Source: 79-D21 sp964521575 (lineage in GTDB: Bacteria; Synergistota; Synergistia; Synergistales; 79-D21). From it: 64,000 bases of DNA. Under the pieces are notes generated by a model, which did not search any database, was not told where the DNA came from, and saw only the letters and a program-made list of their open reading frames with translations. Shown piece after piece: positions 42,886-51,298 of the stretch (the first letter of the stretch is position 1; each line of letters starts with the position of its first letter). The translations under genes were made by a program, and so were the position numbers. The stretch lies in NCBI GenBank assembly GCA_964521575.1, contig CAZFSR010000001.1, positions 248,001-312,000 on the forward strand, given 5' to 3'.

Positions 42886-43649
42886 CGGCACCGACGATCG
42901 AGGCCCTCGTGGAATACGGTCTTTCAGCAACTGCCGGCGAACGGGTCGCCGATGTCCGGGTCGGGCTCGGCTACACGGCAGTGAGGCTTGAATCGGGAAA
43001 GACGGGGGTGGCCGGGATGCTGCGGCACCTCCTGGACAAGGCGGGCTGTTCCATCCTCGCTTACGCGGGAACGCTGGCCGGCAGGAAGGCCGGCGAAGTC
43101 GTTCCCCTGCTGCGCTCGGAAAGCATCGTGGAGGCCTCCATCGGCCTGGCGGCGGTCAATGCGCTCTTCCAGTGGGAAGGGCCTGCGGAAGGTTCGAACG
43201 ACGACCTGCCGCAGCTGCTCCGCATCGGCCCGCGAGACTGGCTCGGTATGGTGGGCAACATGGCTCCCGTGCTGGAGCGGCTCCGGCCTTATTTCGACCG
43301 GTGCGTCGTTTTCGACGACGGCAGACCGGGAGAGGAAGGGATCGCCGAAACGAGCCTGGAGCAGGACCTCCTGCCGAAATGCGACGTGGTCATCCTGACG
43401 GCCACGAGCCTGCTGAACGGCACTTTCGATAACTTGGTCGCCCTCTCGAAAGAGGCGCGGGAGGTCTGCCTGATGGGGCCCTCCACCCCGCTGATCCCGG
43501 AGTTGTTCCGGGAGCGGGGCGTGACGCTGCTTTCGGGCCGTAGGTTCACCGACCCGGACCGGTTGATGAGGGTGGTCAGCGAGGCCGGGGGGCAGAGAAG
43601 CTTCGGGGAGTTCAGCCGGAAGGTGAATATCCGGCTGGAGAGGGGCTAG
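42882..43649 (+). CDS. DUF4213/DUF364 protein (putative metal-chelate-associated)
   Basis: This 255-residue protein has an N-terminal DUF4213-like domain (LGYTAVRLESGKTGVAGML) and a C-terminal DUF364 domain (VGNMAPVLERLRPYFDRCVV; VILTATSLLNGTFDNLV; LMGPSTPLIPELFRERG). The family has been proposed to handle metal chelates; no reaction is established. GAGGAGG precedes the ATG. It sits between a HicB remnant and an undefined fragment region, so its natural partners are unclear. Confidence 0.78.
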   Translation: MTAPTIEALVEYGLSATAGERVADVRVGLGYTAVRLESGKTGVAGMLRHLLDKAGCSILAYAGTLAGRKAGEVVPLLRSESIVEASIGLAAVNALFQWEGPAEGSNDDLPQLLRIGPRDWLGMVGNMAPVLERLRPYFDRCVVFDDGRPGEEGIAETSLEQDLLPKCDVVILTATSLLNGTFDNLVALSKEAREVCLMGPSTPLIPELFRERGVTLLSGRRFTDPDRLMRVVSEAGGQRSFGEFSRKVNIRLERG

Positions 43650-44036
43650 GAAAAGCCGGACGCTGGGGCGTATTTCGCGACAGCCGGGAAATCACTCCGC
43701 TTCCCCCCTTGGTGTGCGGCTTCGGCATCGCCTTCCGGTCCTACGCCCTCTTCCCCAACCTGATCGCCCTTTTCGTCTGCAGGACCGCGATGCCGGGCAA
43801 GGCCCTGGCCCGTGGCCTGGCTCTCATGCCGCTCTTCGTCCCCAGGATGATGCAGGGCATCGCCGTGGGTTTTCCTGGGCCGCCGAGAACCGCGACCGGA
43901 TCCTGGAGGCAACAGGACAAAAGCGGCTTTGCAGCCCGCCGTCCCATGTGCGGGAACCAGGCAAAAGGTCAAGATAAAGATGTAGTGCTATAATGTGGCG
44001 GCAAGTTGAAGTTGGCTTCAACGGGGGGCGAAGCCG
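43650..44036 (+). other. Gene-poor stretch with fragmentary coding signal and a promoter
   Basis: 387 bases contain only short overlapping open frames. One (from about 43709) reads hydrophobically (FPNLIALFVCR) and may be a decayed gene. At the 3' end there is a perfect extended -10, TGCTATAAT (43986-43994), without a good -35; it probably drives the gene at 44037. Confidence 0.45.
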
Positions 44037-44429
44037 ATGTTCACGGATCCGGAAGGGCCGATCGAGGCCTTCTCTTTCGGGAAGTTCGTCATCCTCGGGG
44101 AGGAACATGCTGGGAGCGGAGACGAGAGAGTCGGGAAGGGCAAGGACATCAGGATGATCGGCAAAAAGGTCGAACGCTGGAAAGAGCGGGAAGGGCACGT
44201 GCTTGACCGCTCGATGGTCGACGGCGTGCTCGACAGGAATGTACGCGTGGTCGTGATCGGCAACGGGGAGAGCGGCATGCTGGCCGTTCCGGAGGAGGTC
44301 GTGAGGTTCCTTCGCAAGAACGGGATAGACAAGGTGATCGTCCTGAGGACGCCCGAGGCCTGCAGGGAGTACAACAGGCTCTACCGCGAAGGGGAAAAGG
44401 TCGCCCTGCTGGCTCACGGGACCTGCTGA
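44037..44429 (+). CDS. Mth938/NDUFAF3-like domain protein (DUF498)
   Basis: This 130-residue protein has features of the Mth938/NDUFAF3 fold: a conserved beta strand GKFVILGEEH at the N-terminus, VRVVVIGNGESGMLAVPEEV in the centre and VIVLRTPEACREYNRLYREG in the C-terminal half, matching the DUF498 signature in which a T-P-A-C stretch follows a strand. GGGGGGCG lies just before the ATG. Function of the bacterial family is unknown. Confidence 0.75.
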   Translation: MFTDPEGPIEAFSFGKFVILGEEHAGSGDERVGKGKDIRMIGKKVERWKEREGHVLDRSMVDGVLDRNVRVVVIGNGESGMLAVPEEVVRFLRKNGIDKVIVLRTPEACREYNRLYREGEKVALLAHGTC

Positions 44430-44449
44430 AAAAGATGGGAGAACCGGGA

Positions 44450-44521
44450 AAACGGGGTTCAGGTCTTGAATTCAAGCATCAGGAAATTGAAATGCTTGAA
44501 TTCAAGACCTGAACCCCGTTT
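44450..44521. repeat. Dispersed palindromic repeat, copy B
   Basis: 30-base arms (44450-44479 and 44492-44521) are perfectly complementary with a 12-base loop. The outer part is GGGGTTCAGGTCTTGAAT, the inner part TCAAGCAT. It lies between convergent genes and ends in a T run, so it could terminate transcripts on either strand. Confidence 0.9.
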
Positions 44522-44539
44522 TTAGGTTTGCGGCGTTTT

Positions 44540-45289
44540 CTATCGGCCGGATTTGGCCTGTGGCGCTTTTCGCCAGAAGTAGTCGACGTGGTGGAGCATG
44601 GCTTTCCAGGCTTTGCCTGGATCCCCGGTCTTGATGGCCTCCAGGACTTTCCAGTGCTCCAGGCGGTCCTGGTCCGGCAAGACCGCGTAGTGAAACTGGC
44701 GCTGGGCCTGGATCTCGCCCCGGAGCGATTCCAGCAGTTTGCCGAGGAGGCGGTTCCCGGAGAGCTCCACAACGGCTTCGTGGAACCGGTCGTGGATGAT
44801 GTCCAGCGTTTCTCCACGTTCTTCTCCCTTCAGGATGTTCTCCAGTTTCTCGATGTCTTCGGGCGTCGCCCTTTCCGCGGCGCTGTAGGCCGCCTGCCCT
44901 TCGAGAAGCCGCCGGACCTCCATAAGGTCGTTGTAGGAGGAATCCTCGAAGATCGCGGTGGCCACGTCGGCCCCGTCGACGATCTTGTCGGCGTTGCGAG
45001 ACAGGAAGGTCCCGTGCCCGGGCCGGGCTTCGACGACCCCCGAGTGTTCCAGGGCTTTCAGGACTTCCCTCATGCAGTTCCGGCTCACGCCGAAGGTGGC
45101 GGCGAGGGACTGTTCGCCCGGCAGCTTGCTTCCGGGGGCCCAAAGCTTGTCCTTAATGGCCTGGATCATCTGTTCCATGATGTCCTTGTGAAGCGTGGAT
45201 TTGTTCGCAGGTTTCAGCACGGGTTCGATTTTCCCTCGCAATCCCTGGTCCGTCCTTTTTGGACCGGCCAAAAGCTCATTCCCTGACAA
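44540..45289 (-). CDS. FadR-type GntR family transcriptional regulator
   Basis: This 249-residue protein has an N-terminal winged helix (SKLPGEQSLAATFGVSRNCM; VVEARPGHGTFLSRN). A C-terminal FCD ligand domain follows (DLMEVRRLLEGQAAYSAAER; IIHDRFHEAVVELSGNRLLG), with the Asp/His residues typical of its metal site. It diverges from the TRAP operon and is its probable regulator, sensing a carboxylate or amino acid. The start is uncertain: the TTG used here has no SD; in-frame TTG and GTG codons lie within 50 codons downstream. Confidence 0.88.
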   Translation of the reverse strand: MSGNELLAGPKRTDQGLRGKIEPVLKPANKSTLHKDIMEQMIQAIKDKLWAPGSKLPGEQSLAATFGVSRNCMREVLKALEHSGVVEARPGHGTFLSRNADKIVDGADVATAIFEDSSYNDLMEVRRLLEGQAAYSAAERATPEDIEKLENILKGEERGETLDIIHDRFHEAVVELSGNRLLGKLLESLRGEIQAQRQFHYAVLPDQDRLEHWKVLEAIKTGDPGKAWKAMLHHVDYFWRKAPQAKSGR

Positions 45290-45517
45290 AGCAGAAGTCT
45301 AACCCATTGTCGCAAAATTTTCACCTGAAAAAGATGATTGACGGACTTCTCGGTGTGTAGTACGGTATGGCTGTCCTACAACTGAGCAACCTAAGATATT
45401 CTAACACAACTTTATCCTGATAGGAGGTGTCGGGCGGAAGAAGGGGGTTATTTCCGACAGGTGTTCCGGTTTTCAAGAAATGGCTTTTGAAGCGGTTCAT
45501 GAAATGGAGGGATCCAC
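45290..45517. promoter_or_regulatory. Divergent control region of the regulator and amino-acid operon
   Basis: TTGACG (45338-45343) with a weak -10 at 45361-45366 points toward the operon. TGTAG (45356-45360) and CTACA (45376-45380) form a short spaced dyad overlapping it, a possible FadR-type operator. A GGAGGTG (45423-45429) far upstream of the first start does not serve a visible gene. Confidence in the exact sites is low. Confidence 0.4.
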
Positions 45518-46054
45518 TTGCAGCAACAAAGTTTGCCCCGCATGCTCATCTCGTGGATGGATAGGATCGTCGGCATCTTTATCCTTCTCAACCTCATCGT
45601 CCTTTCCGTCCTGGTCTTCGTCCAGGTGCTCATGCGCTACGTATTCCGCTCTCCCCTTATGGGAATTGAAGAACTCTGCTATTTCCCGTCTACCTGGCTA
45701 TACCTTTTCGCCGCCGTTTACGCCTCCTCGGAAAAAACCCAGCTTTATGCAAGGGTGCTGGAGATCTTCATCAAGGACAAAAAAAAGGTGTACCTCCTGC
45801 GGGCCTTCGCCGCCGTCGTCACAACGGGGATCCTCATGTGGCTGACCTACTGGGGATACGACCTGCTGAAGTATTCGCTGCGGGTCGAGAAGCTAACCGA
45901 CACGCTCTTCATCCGCTGGACCCTGGCGGAAGGCTCGGTTTTCGTTTCCTTCGCCCTGATGCTCTTCTATACCGTCGTGGAAATCGTCGATTACCTCCTG
46001 CTCTACAAGGGTGAAAACCTGCCCCTGGCAAAGACGATCGAGGAGGAGCTCTAA
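45518..46054 (+). CDS. TRAP transporter small permease DctQ
   Basis: This 178-residue protein has four membrane segments and the DctQ signature RYVFRSPLMGIEELCYFPST. TTG start: GGAGGG lies six bases upstream, and MQQQSLPRMLISWMDRIVG begins a normal N-terminus. First gene of the large operon, directly followed by DctM. Similar to the DctQ at 1694-2263. Confidence 0.9.
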   Translation: MQQQSLPRMLISWMDRIVGIFILLNLIVLSVLVFVQVLMRYVFRSPLMGIEELCYFPSTWLYLFAAVYASSEKTQLYARVLEIFIKDKKKVYLLRAFAAVVTTGILMWLTYWGYDLLKYSLRVEKLTDTLFIRWTLAEGSVFVSFALMLFYTVVEIVDYLLLYKGENLPLAKTIEEEL

Positions 46055-46056
46055 CC

Positions 46057-47361
46057 ATGGACAGCGTAACCCTTTCGGCGATTTCACTCGGCATCCTCAT
46101 GGTCCTGCTCGCGGTCGGCGTTCCCATCGCCTTCTGCTTTAGCGGGGCCCTGCTGTTCATGATCCTGGTTGGCGAGGTCTCCATGAAGGGCATGATGATG
46201 TGGGGGCTCCAGCAGATCCTTAGCCCTGCCCTGCTTTGCATCCCGCTCTTCATCTACGCGGGGGCACTCATGAGCGACAGCGGCATCGCGAAGCGCCTTC
46301 TCGAGTTCGTCGATATCTTCGTCGGCCGGGTCAAGGGAGGCCTCGGCTACGTGGCAACCGTGGCCTCCGCCATCATCGGGGCCATCTCGGGAAGTGCCTT
46401 CACGGGCGTCGCGGCGACCGGGAACATCCTTATCCCGGAAATGGAGAAGCGCGGCTATCCCCGGCCCTTTGCCACGGCCCTGGTGACGGTCTCCTCGATC
46501 CTGGGCGTGCTGATCCCCCCGAGTACCCCGATGATCATTTTCGGTTACGTCACGGGAACGAGCGTGCTGGCCGGCTTTCTCTCCACCGTCGGTCCGGGTC
46601 TTCTGACGATCGCGATCTTCTGCGGAATCAACCGGTTCCTGGTTCGTAAATTCCCCCTGGTCATCCTTCCGCCGATCACGGGGCGCGAAAAAATGCGCCA
46701 GGTCGCGACCAAGGGCTGGAGCGCGCTCCCTGCGCTGTTGATGCCCGTCATCATCCTCGGCGGCATCTACGGGGGGGCTATGACGCCCACGGAAGCCGCA
46801 GCGGCAGCGGTTATCTATTCGATCCCGGTCGGTTTCTGGGTCTACAGGGGGCTGACTCTCGGGAGTTTCTGCTCGATATCGAAAAACGCGGCCGTCTCCA
46901 CCGGCACGATCATGGTCATGATCATGTGCAGCATGATGCTGAGCCAGACCTACGTCGTGCTACAGGTCCCCCAGCACATCGTCACGGCAGTCTTCAGCAT
47001 CACACAGAACAAGATCCTCATCCTGCTGATGATCAACATCATCCTGCTGTTCGTCGGGATGATCGTCAACGACGCGACCGGCATCATTCTGGTCGCCCCG
47101 CTCCTTCTTCCGCTGACCCAGGCGATCGGGATGAACCCGATCCATTACGCGGCGATGTTCGTCACGAACATGGCGATCGGGTCGGTCACGCCCCCCTACG
47201 CGAGCCTCCTTTACCTGGGGATGCGGATCGGGAAGGTCGAGTTCATGGAAATCATGCCCCCGGTGATGGTGATGATCCTGGGATATATCCCCGTCATGCT
47301 GGCCACGACCTACTGGCCGACCCTCTCGCTCTGGCTGCCCCGGCTGCTGGGTTACGTCTAG
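46057..47361 (+). CDS. TRAP transporter large permease DctM
   Basis: This 434-residue polytopic membrane protein has DctM motifs GAISGSAFTGVAATGNILIP, PEMEKRGYPRPFATALV, IPPSTPMIIFGY, GGAMTPTEAAA and a C-terminal NMAIGSVTPPYASLLYL. SD GAGGAGG lies at the dctQ end with a 2-base gap, so synthesis is coupled. With DctQ and the DctP at 48819 it completes a TRAP importer for the operon substrate. Confidence 0.94.
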   Translation: MDSVTLSAISLGILMVLLAVGVPIAFCFSGALLFMILVGEVSMKGMMMWGLQQILSPALLCIPLFIYAGALMSDSGIAKRLLEFVDIFVGRVKGGLGYVATVASAIIGAISGSAFTGVAATGNILIPEMEKRGYPRPFATALVTVSSILGVLIPPSTPMIIFGYVTGTSVLAGFLSTVGPGLLTIAIFCGINRFLVRKFPLVILPPITGREKMRQVATKGWSALPALLMPVIILGGIYGGAMTPTEAAAAAVIYSIPVGFWVYRGLTLGSFCSISKNAAVSTGTIMVMIMCSMMLSQTYVVLQVPQHIVTAVFSITQNKILILLMINIILLFVGMIVNDATGIILVAPLLLPLTQAIGMNPIHYAAMFVTNMAIGSVTPPYASLLYLGMRIGKVEFMEIMPPVMVMILGYIPVMLATTYWPTLSLWLPRLLGYV

Positions 47362-47382
47362 GCGGAACCAAAAACGAGAAAG

Positions 47383-48684
47383 ATGGTGAGGAAAACGAGT
47401 CGTCTCCTGGAAATCCTGCGATCTGAAGTCAAGCCCGCACTGGGCTGTACGGGACCCGTTGCCGTGGCCTTTGCGGTGGCGGCGGCGAAAGACGCGGTGG
47501 GCGGGAATCCCCGCAGCGTCAGGGTCCTGATGGACAAGGACACGTACGTGAAAAACTGTGCCGTCGGCATCCCGGGCAGCGACATGAGGGGAATTCCAAT
47601 CGCCTCAGCCCTGGGAGCGGTTGCCGGGGTCTCGGAAGCCGGGCTCGAGGTCTTGAAGAACGTCACGCTAGCCGATTCGGAGCGGGCCAAATCCCTGCTC
47701 CCATCCGTAAGCGTCGACATCAAGTGGGACTTTGACGGCGTGGGCCTTTACATCGAGACCTGGGTGGAAAGCGACAAGGGAACAGGGCATGCGCTCGTGG
47801 CCAAGAAACACGATCAGGTCATCTTCGCGGAGGTGAACGGAAAACTGGTCCGCGGGGTCTATCCATCGGGCTTCAGGGAAGTAACCGACGAGACGAAAGA
47901 CCCGATCCGTTCCTATTTGATCGAGGACCTTCGCGCTTTCGCGCTCGAGGAACCCCTCGAGAATCTCCTTTTCCTTCGGGAGACCGTCACGCTGAACATG
48001 GCCCTGGCGGATCAGGGGTTCCAGGAAGGAATCGGCGAGAACTTCGGCAGCGGCTTCACGGGGATTCCTTCCGCAGGGCCGATCCTGAAGGCGAAGAGCA
48101 TGGCCGCCTCCGCGGCCGATGCCCGTATGTCGGGCCAGAGCTTGCCCGCGATGAGCTGTGCCACCAGCGGGAACGTGGGCATCACGGCCTCGGTTCCCCT
48201 TGTCGTCATGGCTCGGGAACTGGGGATCGGAGAGGAACGGATGCTGAGGGCAATCGCCCTGAGTTTCCTTCTGACGATCCAGATAAAGAGCTACATCGGC
48301 CGGTATTCCGCGTTTTGCGCCTGCGCGATCGCCTCGAGCATCGGGGTTGCGGCGGGGATGGTCCTGCTGTTGGGCGGAAACGCCGCACAAACCGATGGTG
48401 CCATCCGGAGCGTCATCGGGAGCACCCTCGGGGTCCTTTGCGACGGGGCGAAGCATGGCTGCGCATTGAAACTGTCCGTCGCGGCAGGGGCAGCGATCGA
48501 TTCCGCCTACCTGGCGATGCAGGGTTCCTCGATCCGCGGGGGAGACGGGTTTGTCTGCGAAACGGCGGACGAGACGGTCCGCGTGATGGGGCGCATGGCC
48601 CGGGAAGGGCTGGGCAAGGCGGACGAGACAATGTGCCGCCTGATTTTCGAGCGGGACCGGGAGGTCGCCGCAAGGCAAAGCTGA
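47383..48684 (+). CDS. UPF0597 / L-cysteine-desulfidase-like protein
   Basis: This 433-residue protein is homologous to YhaM/CyuA (L-cysteine desulfidase) and the alpha part of Fe-S serine dehydratases. Marks are SEVKPALGCTGPVAVAFAVA at residues 14-33, GIPIASALGAVAGVSEAGLE, LPAMSCATSGNVGITASVPL and LGVLCDGAKHGCALKLS. The family normally has GCTEP where this one has GCTGP, so the active-site region is altered. It sits between the TRAP permease and receptor genes, so it acts on the imported compound. Likely a lyase that releases ammonia; sulfur release is not assured. Confidence 0.8.
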   Translation: MVRKTSRLLEILRSEVKPALGCTGPVAVAFAVAAAKDAVGGNPRSVRVLMDKDTYVKNCAVGIPGSDMRGIPIASALGAVAGVSEAGLEVLKNVTLADSERAKSLLPSVSVDIKWDFDGVGLYIETWVESDKGTGHALVAKKHDQVIFAEVNGKLVRGVYPSGFREVTDETKDPIRSYLIEDLRAFALEEPLENLLFLRETVTLNMALADQGFQEGIGENFGSGFTGIPSAGPILKAKSMAASAADARMSGQSLPAMSCATSGNVGITASVPLVVMARELGIGEERMLRAIALSFLLTIQIKSYIGRYSAFCACAIASSIGVAAGMVLLLGGNAAQTDGAIRSVIGSTLGVLCDGAKHGCALKLSVAAGAAIDSAYLAMQGSSIRGGDGFVCETADETVRVMGRMAREGLGKADETMCRLIFERDREVAARQS

Positions 48685-48818
48685 AAGAAAAGGCCCGCAA
48701 GGGCAAAAACCCGGAAAAGGGGGGGCAAATCGTTTCGGCGTAGCGGCAAGGCGGTTGGAGTGGGTTTTAGCGGCGCACTGTTGCCCGGATCAAGAGGATA
48801 AGAAAGGGGAGGAAACGG

Positions 48819-49829
48819 ATGATGAAGAAACTGGCCTTTTTGCTCGTAGTGGTCATGGGTCTCACGGTAATTGCAGGAGTGGCCTTTGCAGCTGAGAAGA
48901 GCTACACGTGGAAGATCGCGCATATTCGTCCGCAGGGTTCCACGATTGACAAGGAACTGAAGCGTTTCTCCGATGACCTGAAGGCTGCGACAAATGGCCG
49001 GATCACGGTCAACATCTACGGGGCCAACCAGCTTGGCGACTACACGGTCGTCCAGGAGAAGATCGGCCTGGGCGCGGTGGAGATGGGATGCATGTCGATG
49101 TCGACCGCGGTCGACAAGCGAGGCCTGGCCTTCACCATGCCCTACCTGGTCAGGGACTACGCCACCGCAAAGAAGAACTACGCTTCGGGAACCCCCTTCG
49201 CGAACTACATCGCGAAGGTGTTCGAGAAGCAGAACATCAAGGTTCTCGGTTACTGGCCCGTGTACTTTGGCGGCGTCGGCCTGCTGAAGCAGCCTGCGGA
49301 CCCGACCAATCCGATGGGCAAGCAGAACCTCAAGGTCCGGGTCCCCGCCATGAAGACCTGGGAGGCTCTCGGCAACGGCTTCGGCTACCAGGCAACCCCG
49401 CTGCCCTTCTCTGAATTCTTCACCGCGGCCCAGACGGGAATGGTGGACGGGATCATGGGTGGCGGCGCGGAGAACTACTACGTGACCTTCCGCGACCTGA
49501 TCAAGTTCTACCTCCCGCTGAACACGCACTTCGAGTGCTGGCCGATCACGATCAACCTGGATCTCTACAATTCCCTCTCCCCGAAAGACCGGAAGATCCT
49601 TGACGAGAAGGCCCGCGAACTCGAGACGCGGCGCTGGGTGAAGGTCGAGCAGGACCAGGACATTTACGAAACCCTGCTCGCCAAGTCAGGGGCGAAGGTC
49701 GTCAAGCTGACGCCCCAGCAGCTGGAAGCCTTCGCGAAGAGGGGCCGCGAAGTGGCCTGGCCGGAATTGAAGAAGGTTCTCGGCGACAAGGTGTTCGACG
49801 AGATTTCCGCGACGTTCGTCCTGAAGTAG
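48819..49829 (+). CDS. TRAP transporter substrate-binding protein DctP
   Basis: This 336-residue periplasmic receptor has a signal peptide (MKKLAFLLVVVMGLTVIAG) ending AFA|AEKS. DctP marks are WKIAHIRPQGSTIDKELKRF, YGANQLGDYTVVQEKI, LKVRVPAMKTWEALGN and QTGMVDGIMGG. GGGGAGG precedes the ATG. It completes the DctQM importer of this operon. The ligand is unknown; the enzymes downstream suggest an amino-acid-like acid. Confidence 0.93.
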   Translation: MMKKLAFLLVVVMGLTVIAGVAFAAEKSYTWKIAHIRPQGSTIDKELKRFSDDLKAATNGRITVNIYGANQLGDYTVVQEKIGLGAVEMGCMSMSTAVDKRGLAFTMPYLVRDYATAKKNYASGTPFANYIAKVFEKQNIKVLGYWPVYFGGVGLLKQPADPTNPMGKQNLKVRVPAMKTWEALGNGFGYQATPLPFSEFFTAAQTGMVDGIMGGGAENYYVTFRDLIKFYLPLNTHFECWPITINLDLYNSLSPKDRKILDEKARELETRRWVKVEQDQDIYETLLAKSGAKVVKLTPQQLEAFAKRGREVAWPELKKVLGDKVFDEISATFVLK

Positions 49830-49840
49830 AAACGAAAGCT

Positions 49841-49868
49841 GGGGGCGCAGCCTTTCGGCTGCGCCCCC
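49841..49868 (+). terminator. Stem-loop after the DctP gene
   Basis: GGGGGCGCAGCC pairs perfectly with GGCTGCGCCCCC around TTTC. Only one or two T follow, so it may be partial or serve mRNA stability, letting part of the transcription continue into the enzyme genes. Confidence 0.6.
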
Positions 49869-49900
49869 CTTGAAAGGAAGAGAAAGGGAGTCGATCCGGA

Positions 49901-50980
49901 ATGAGCAGGATCACGGTCATGAGCGCCGGCAACGGTGGGCAAGCCCTGGCGGGGGACCTCGCCTTCAAGGGTCACGACGTCACACTCTACGAACACCCGC
50001 TGTTCGAGTCAAAGATCGCGGCGATCCGCGAACAGGGGAACATCATCGAGCTGGAAAACAAGGTCAAGGGCAAGGGGCTCCTGAGGAAGGCAACGACCGA
50101 TGCCGAGGACGCGCTGGCGGAAGCCGACCTTGTTTATTTCACGGCTCCCTCCTTTGCCCAGAAGGCGTTTTTCGAGTTAACACTCCCCCATTTCAGGGAC
50201 GGGCAAATCCTCGTCCTCTCTCCGGGCAACTTCGGGACGTTCGCCCTGCACCAGGCTTTTCGGCAGGCTGGAAAACAGGTCCTCGTCGCGGAGACGGACA
50301 ACCTTCCCTACGCCTGCGTGGCCCGTGAGCCCGGGAGGGTCGACATCAAGGGCGTCAAGAAATCCGTGACGCTCGCTGCCCTGCCGAACAGCGAATATGC
50401 GAAGGTGGAGACGGCCGTCAAGGGGGCTTTCTGCACCTCGGTCATCAAGGGCGTGAACGTGCTCCACACCAGCCTGTCCAACACGAACAGCATCGCCCAC
50501 TGCGGGCCGATGCTGATGAACGCGGGGCGCATCGAAGACGGCAAGGGCACTTTTCGCTTCTACAGCGAGGGGATGCCGCCGTCGGTCTGCCGGGTGATGG
50601 AGGCTGCAGACAGGGAGCGGATCTCCGTCGGGGCAGCCTTTGGCCTCAGGCTTCCCAGCACCTTCGAAACCATCAAGGTGCAGTATGGAGTCGAGGGACA
50701 GGACCTGTACGAGGTTATTCACTCCAACCCTGCATTTGGGGGAATTGACGCGCCCTCCACGATGAATCACCGCTTCCTCACTGAGGATACCCCGTTTTCA
50801 ATGGTTCCCGCGGCTGCGCTCGGAAAACTTGCGCGAGTCCCGACGCCGGTGACGGATTCCCTCATCTCCCTGCTAGGCGTCGCCACGGGGCAGGATTTCT
50901 CCGCAACCGGCCCTGGCCTCGAAAGCATGGGCCTGTCGGGAATGACCGTCGAAGAGATTCGGCGGCTCGTCAACGGGTAG
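49901..50980 (+). CDS. Opine-dehydrogenase family NAD(P)-dependent oxidoreductase
   Basis: This 359-residue protein begins with a Rossmann domain (ITVMSAGNGGQALAGDLAFK, then GHDVTLYE). An opine-dehydrogenase C-terminal domain follows (SLSNTNSIAHCGPMLMNAGR; FRFYSEGMPPSVCRVMEAAD). Such enzymes oxidise N-(carboxyalkyl) amino acids (opines) to an amino acid plus a 2-oxo acid, or run the reverse. The neighbourhood suggests the oxidative direction. AAAGGGAGT precedes the ATG. It starts the tightly packed enzyme block (gaps 1-40 bases) behind DctP. Confidence 0.85.
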   Translation: MSRITVMSAGNGGQALAGDLAFKGHDVTLYEHPLFESKIAAIREQGNIIELENKVKGKGLLRKATTDAEDALAEADLVYFTAPSFAQKAFFELTLPHFRDGQILVLSPGNFGTFALHQAFRQAGKQVLVAETDNLPYACVAREPGRVDIKGVKKSVTLAALPNSEYAKVETAVKGAFCTSVIKGVNVLHTSLSNTNSIAHCGPMLMNAGRIEDGKGTFRFYSEGMPPSVCRVMEAADRERISVGAAFGLRLPSTFETIKVQYGVEGQDLYEVIHSNPAFGGIDAPSTMNHRFLTEDTPFSMVPAAALGKLARVPTPVTDSLISLLGVATGQDFSATGPGLESMGLSGMTVEEIRRLVNG

Positions 50981-50985
50981 GGCCA

Positions 50986-51291
50986 ATGAAGAGGGCCATC
51001 CGTGTCGAAAGGGAAGACAACGTGGCGGTCGTGGCCCAGGACACCCTGAAGGGAGACCTCTTGGACTGCTCCGGCCTGGAAGTGGTCGCGGGCGCGGACA
51101 TTCCCCTGGGGCACAAGATAGCCTTGGTACCGGTCCAAAAGGGGGCCCTGGTGCTGAAGTTCGGGGTCCCGATAGGAAGGGCCTCCCAGGTGATTAGGAC
51201 GGGCGATCACGTCCATGTCCATAACCTTGAAGACATCACCGAGGAACTTTGCAACGGCTACGAAAAAAAGTTCCGGGAAATGGGAGCGTGA
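50986..51291 (+). CDS. UxaA family small subunit (SAF domain)
   Basis: This 101-residue SAF-domain protein shows IRVEREDNVAVVAQDTLKGD, then IPLGHKIALVPVQKG and IGRASQVIRTGDHVHVHNLE. This equals the N-terminal domain of altronate/galactarate dehydratase-type proteins and the small subunit (SuyA type) of split versions. It lies 5 bases after the opine-dehydrogenase gene and 7 bases before its large partner, consistent with a two-subunit enzyme. Confidence 0.85.
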   Translation: MKRAIRVEREDNVAVVAQDTLKGDLLDCSGLEVVAGADIPLGHKIALVPVQKGALVLKFGVPIGRASQVIRTGDHVHVHNLEDITEELCNGYEKKFREMGA

Positions 51292-51298
51292 GAGGGCG

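Noticed and set aside
43709..43993. Hydrophobic open frame after the DUF364 gene
   Set aside because: Only a short hydrophobic piece without SD or stable domain; described as a fragment region and not called a gene.
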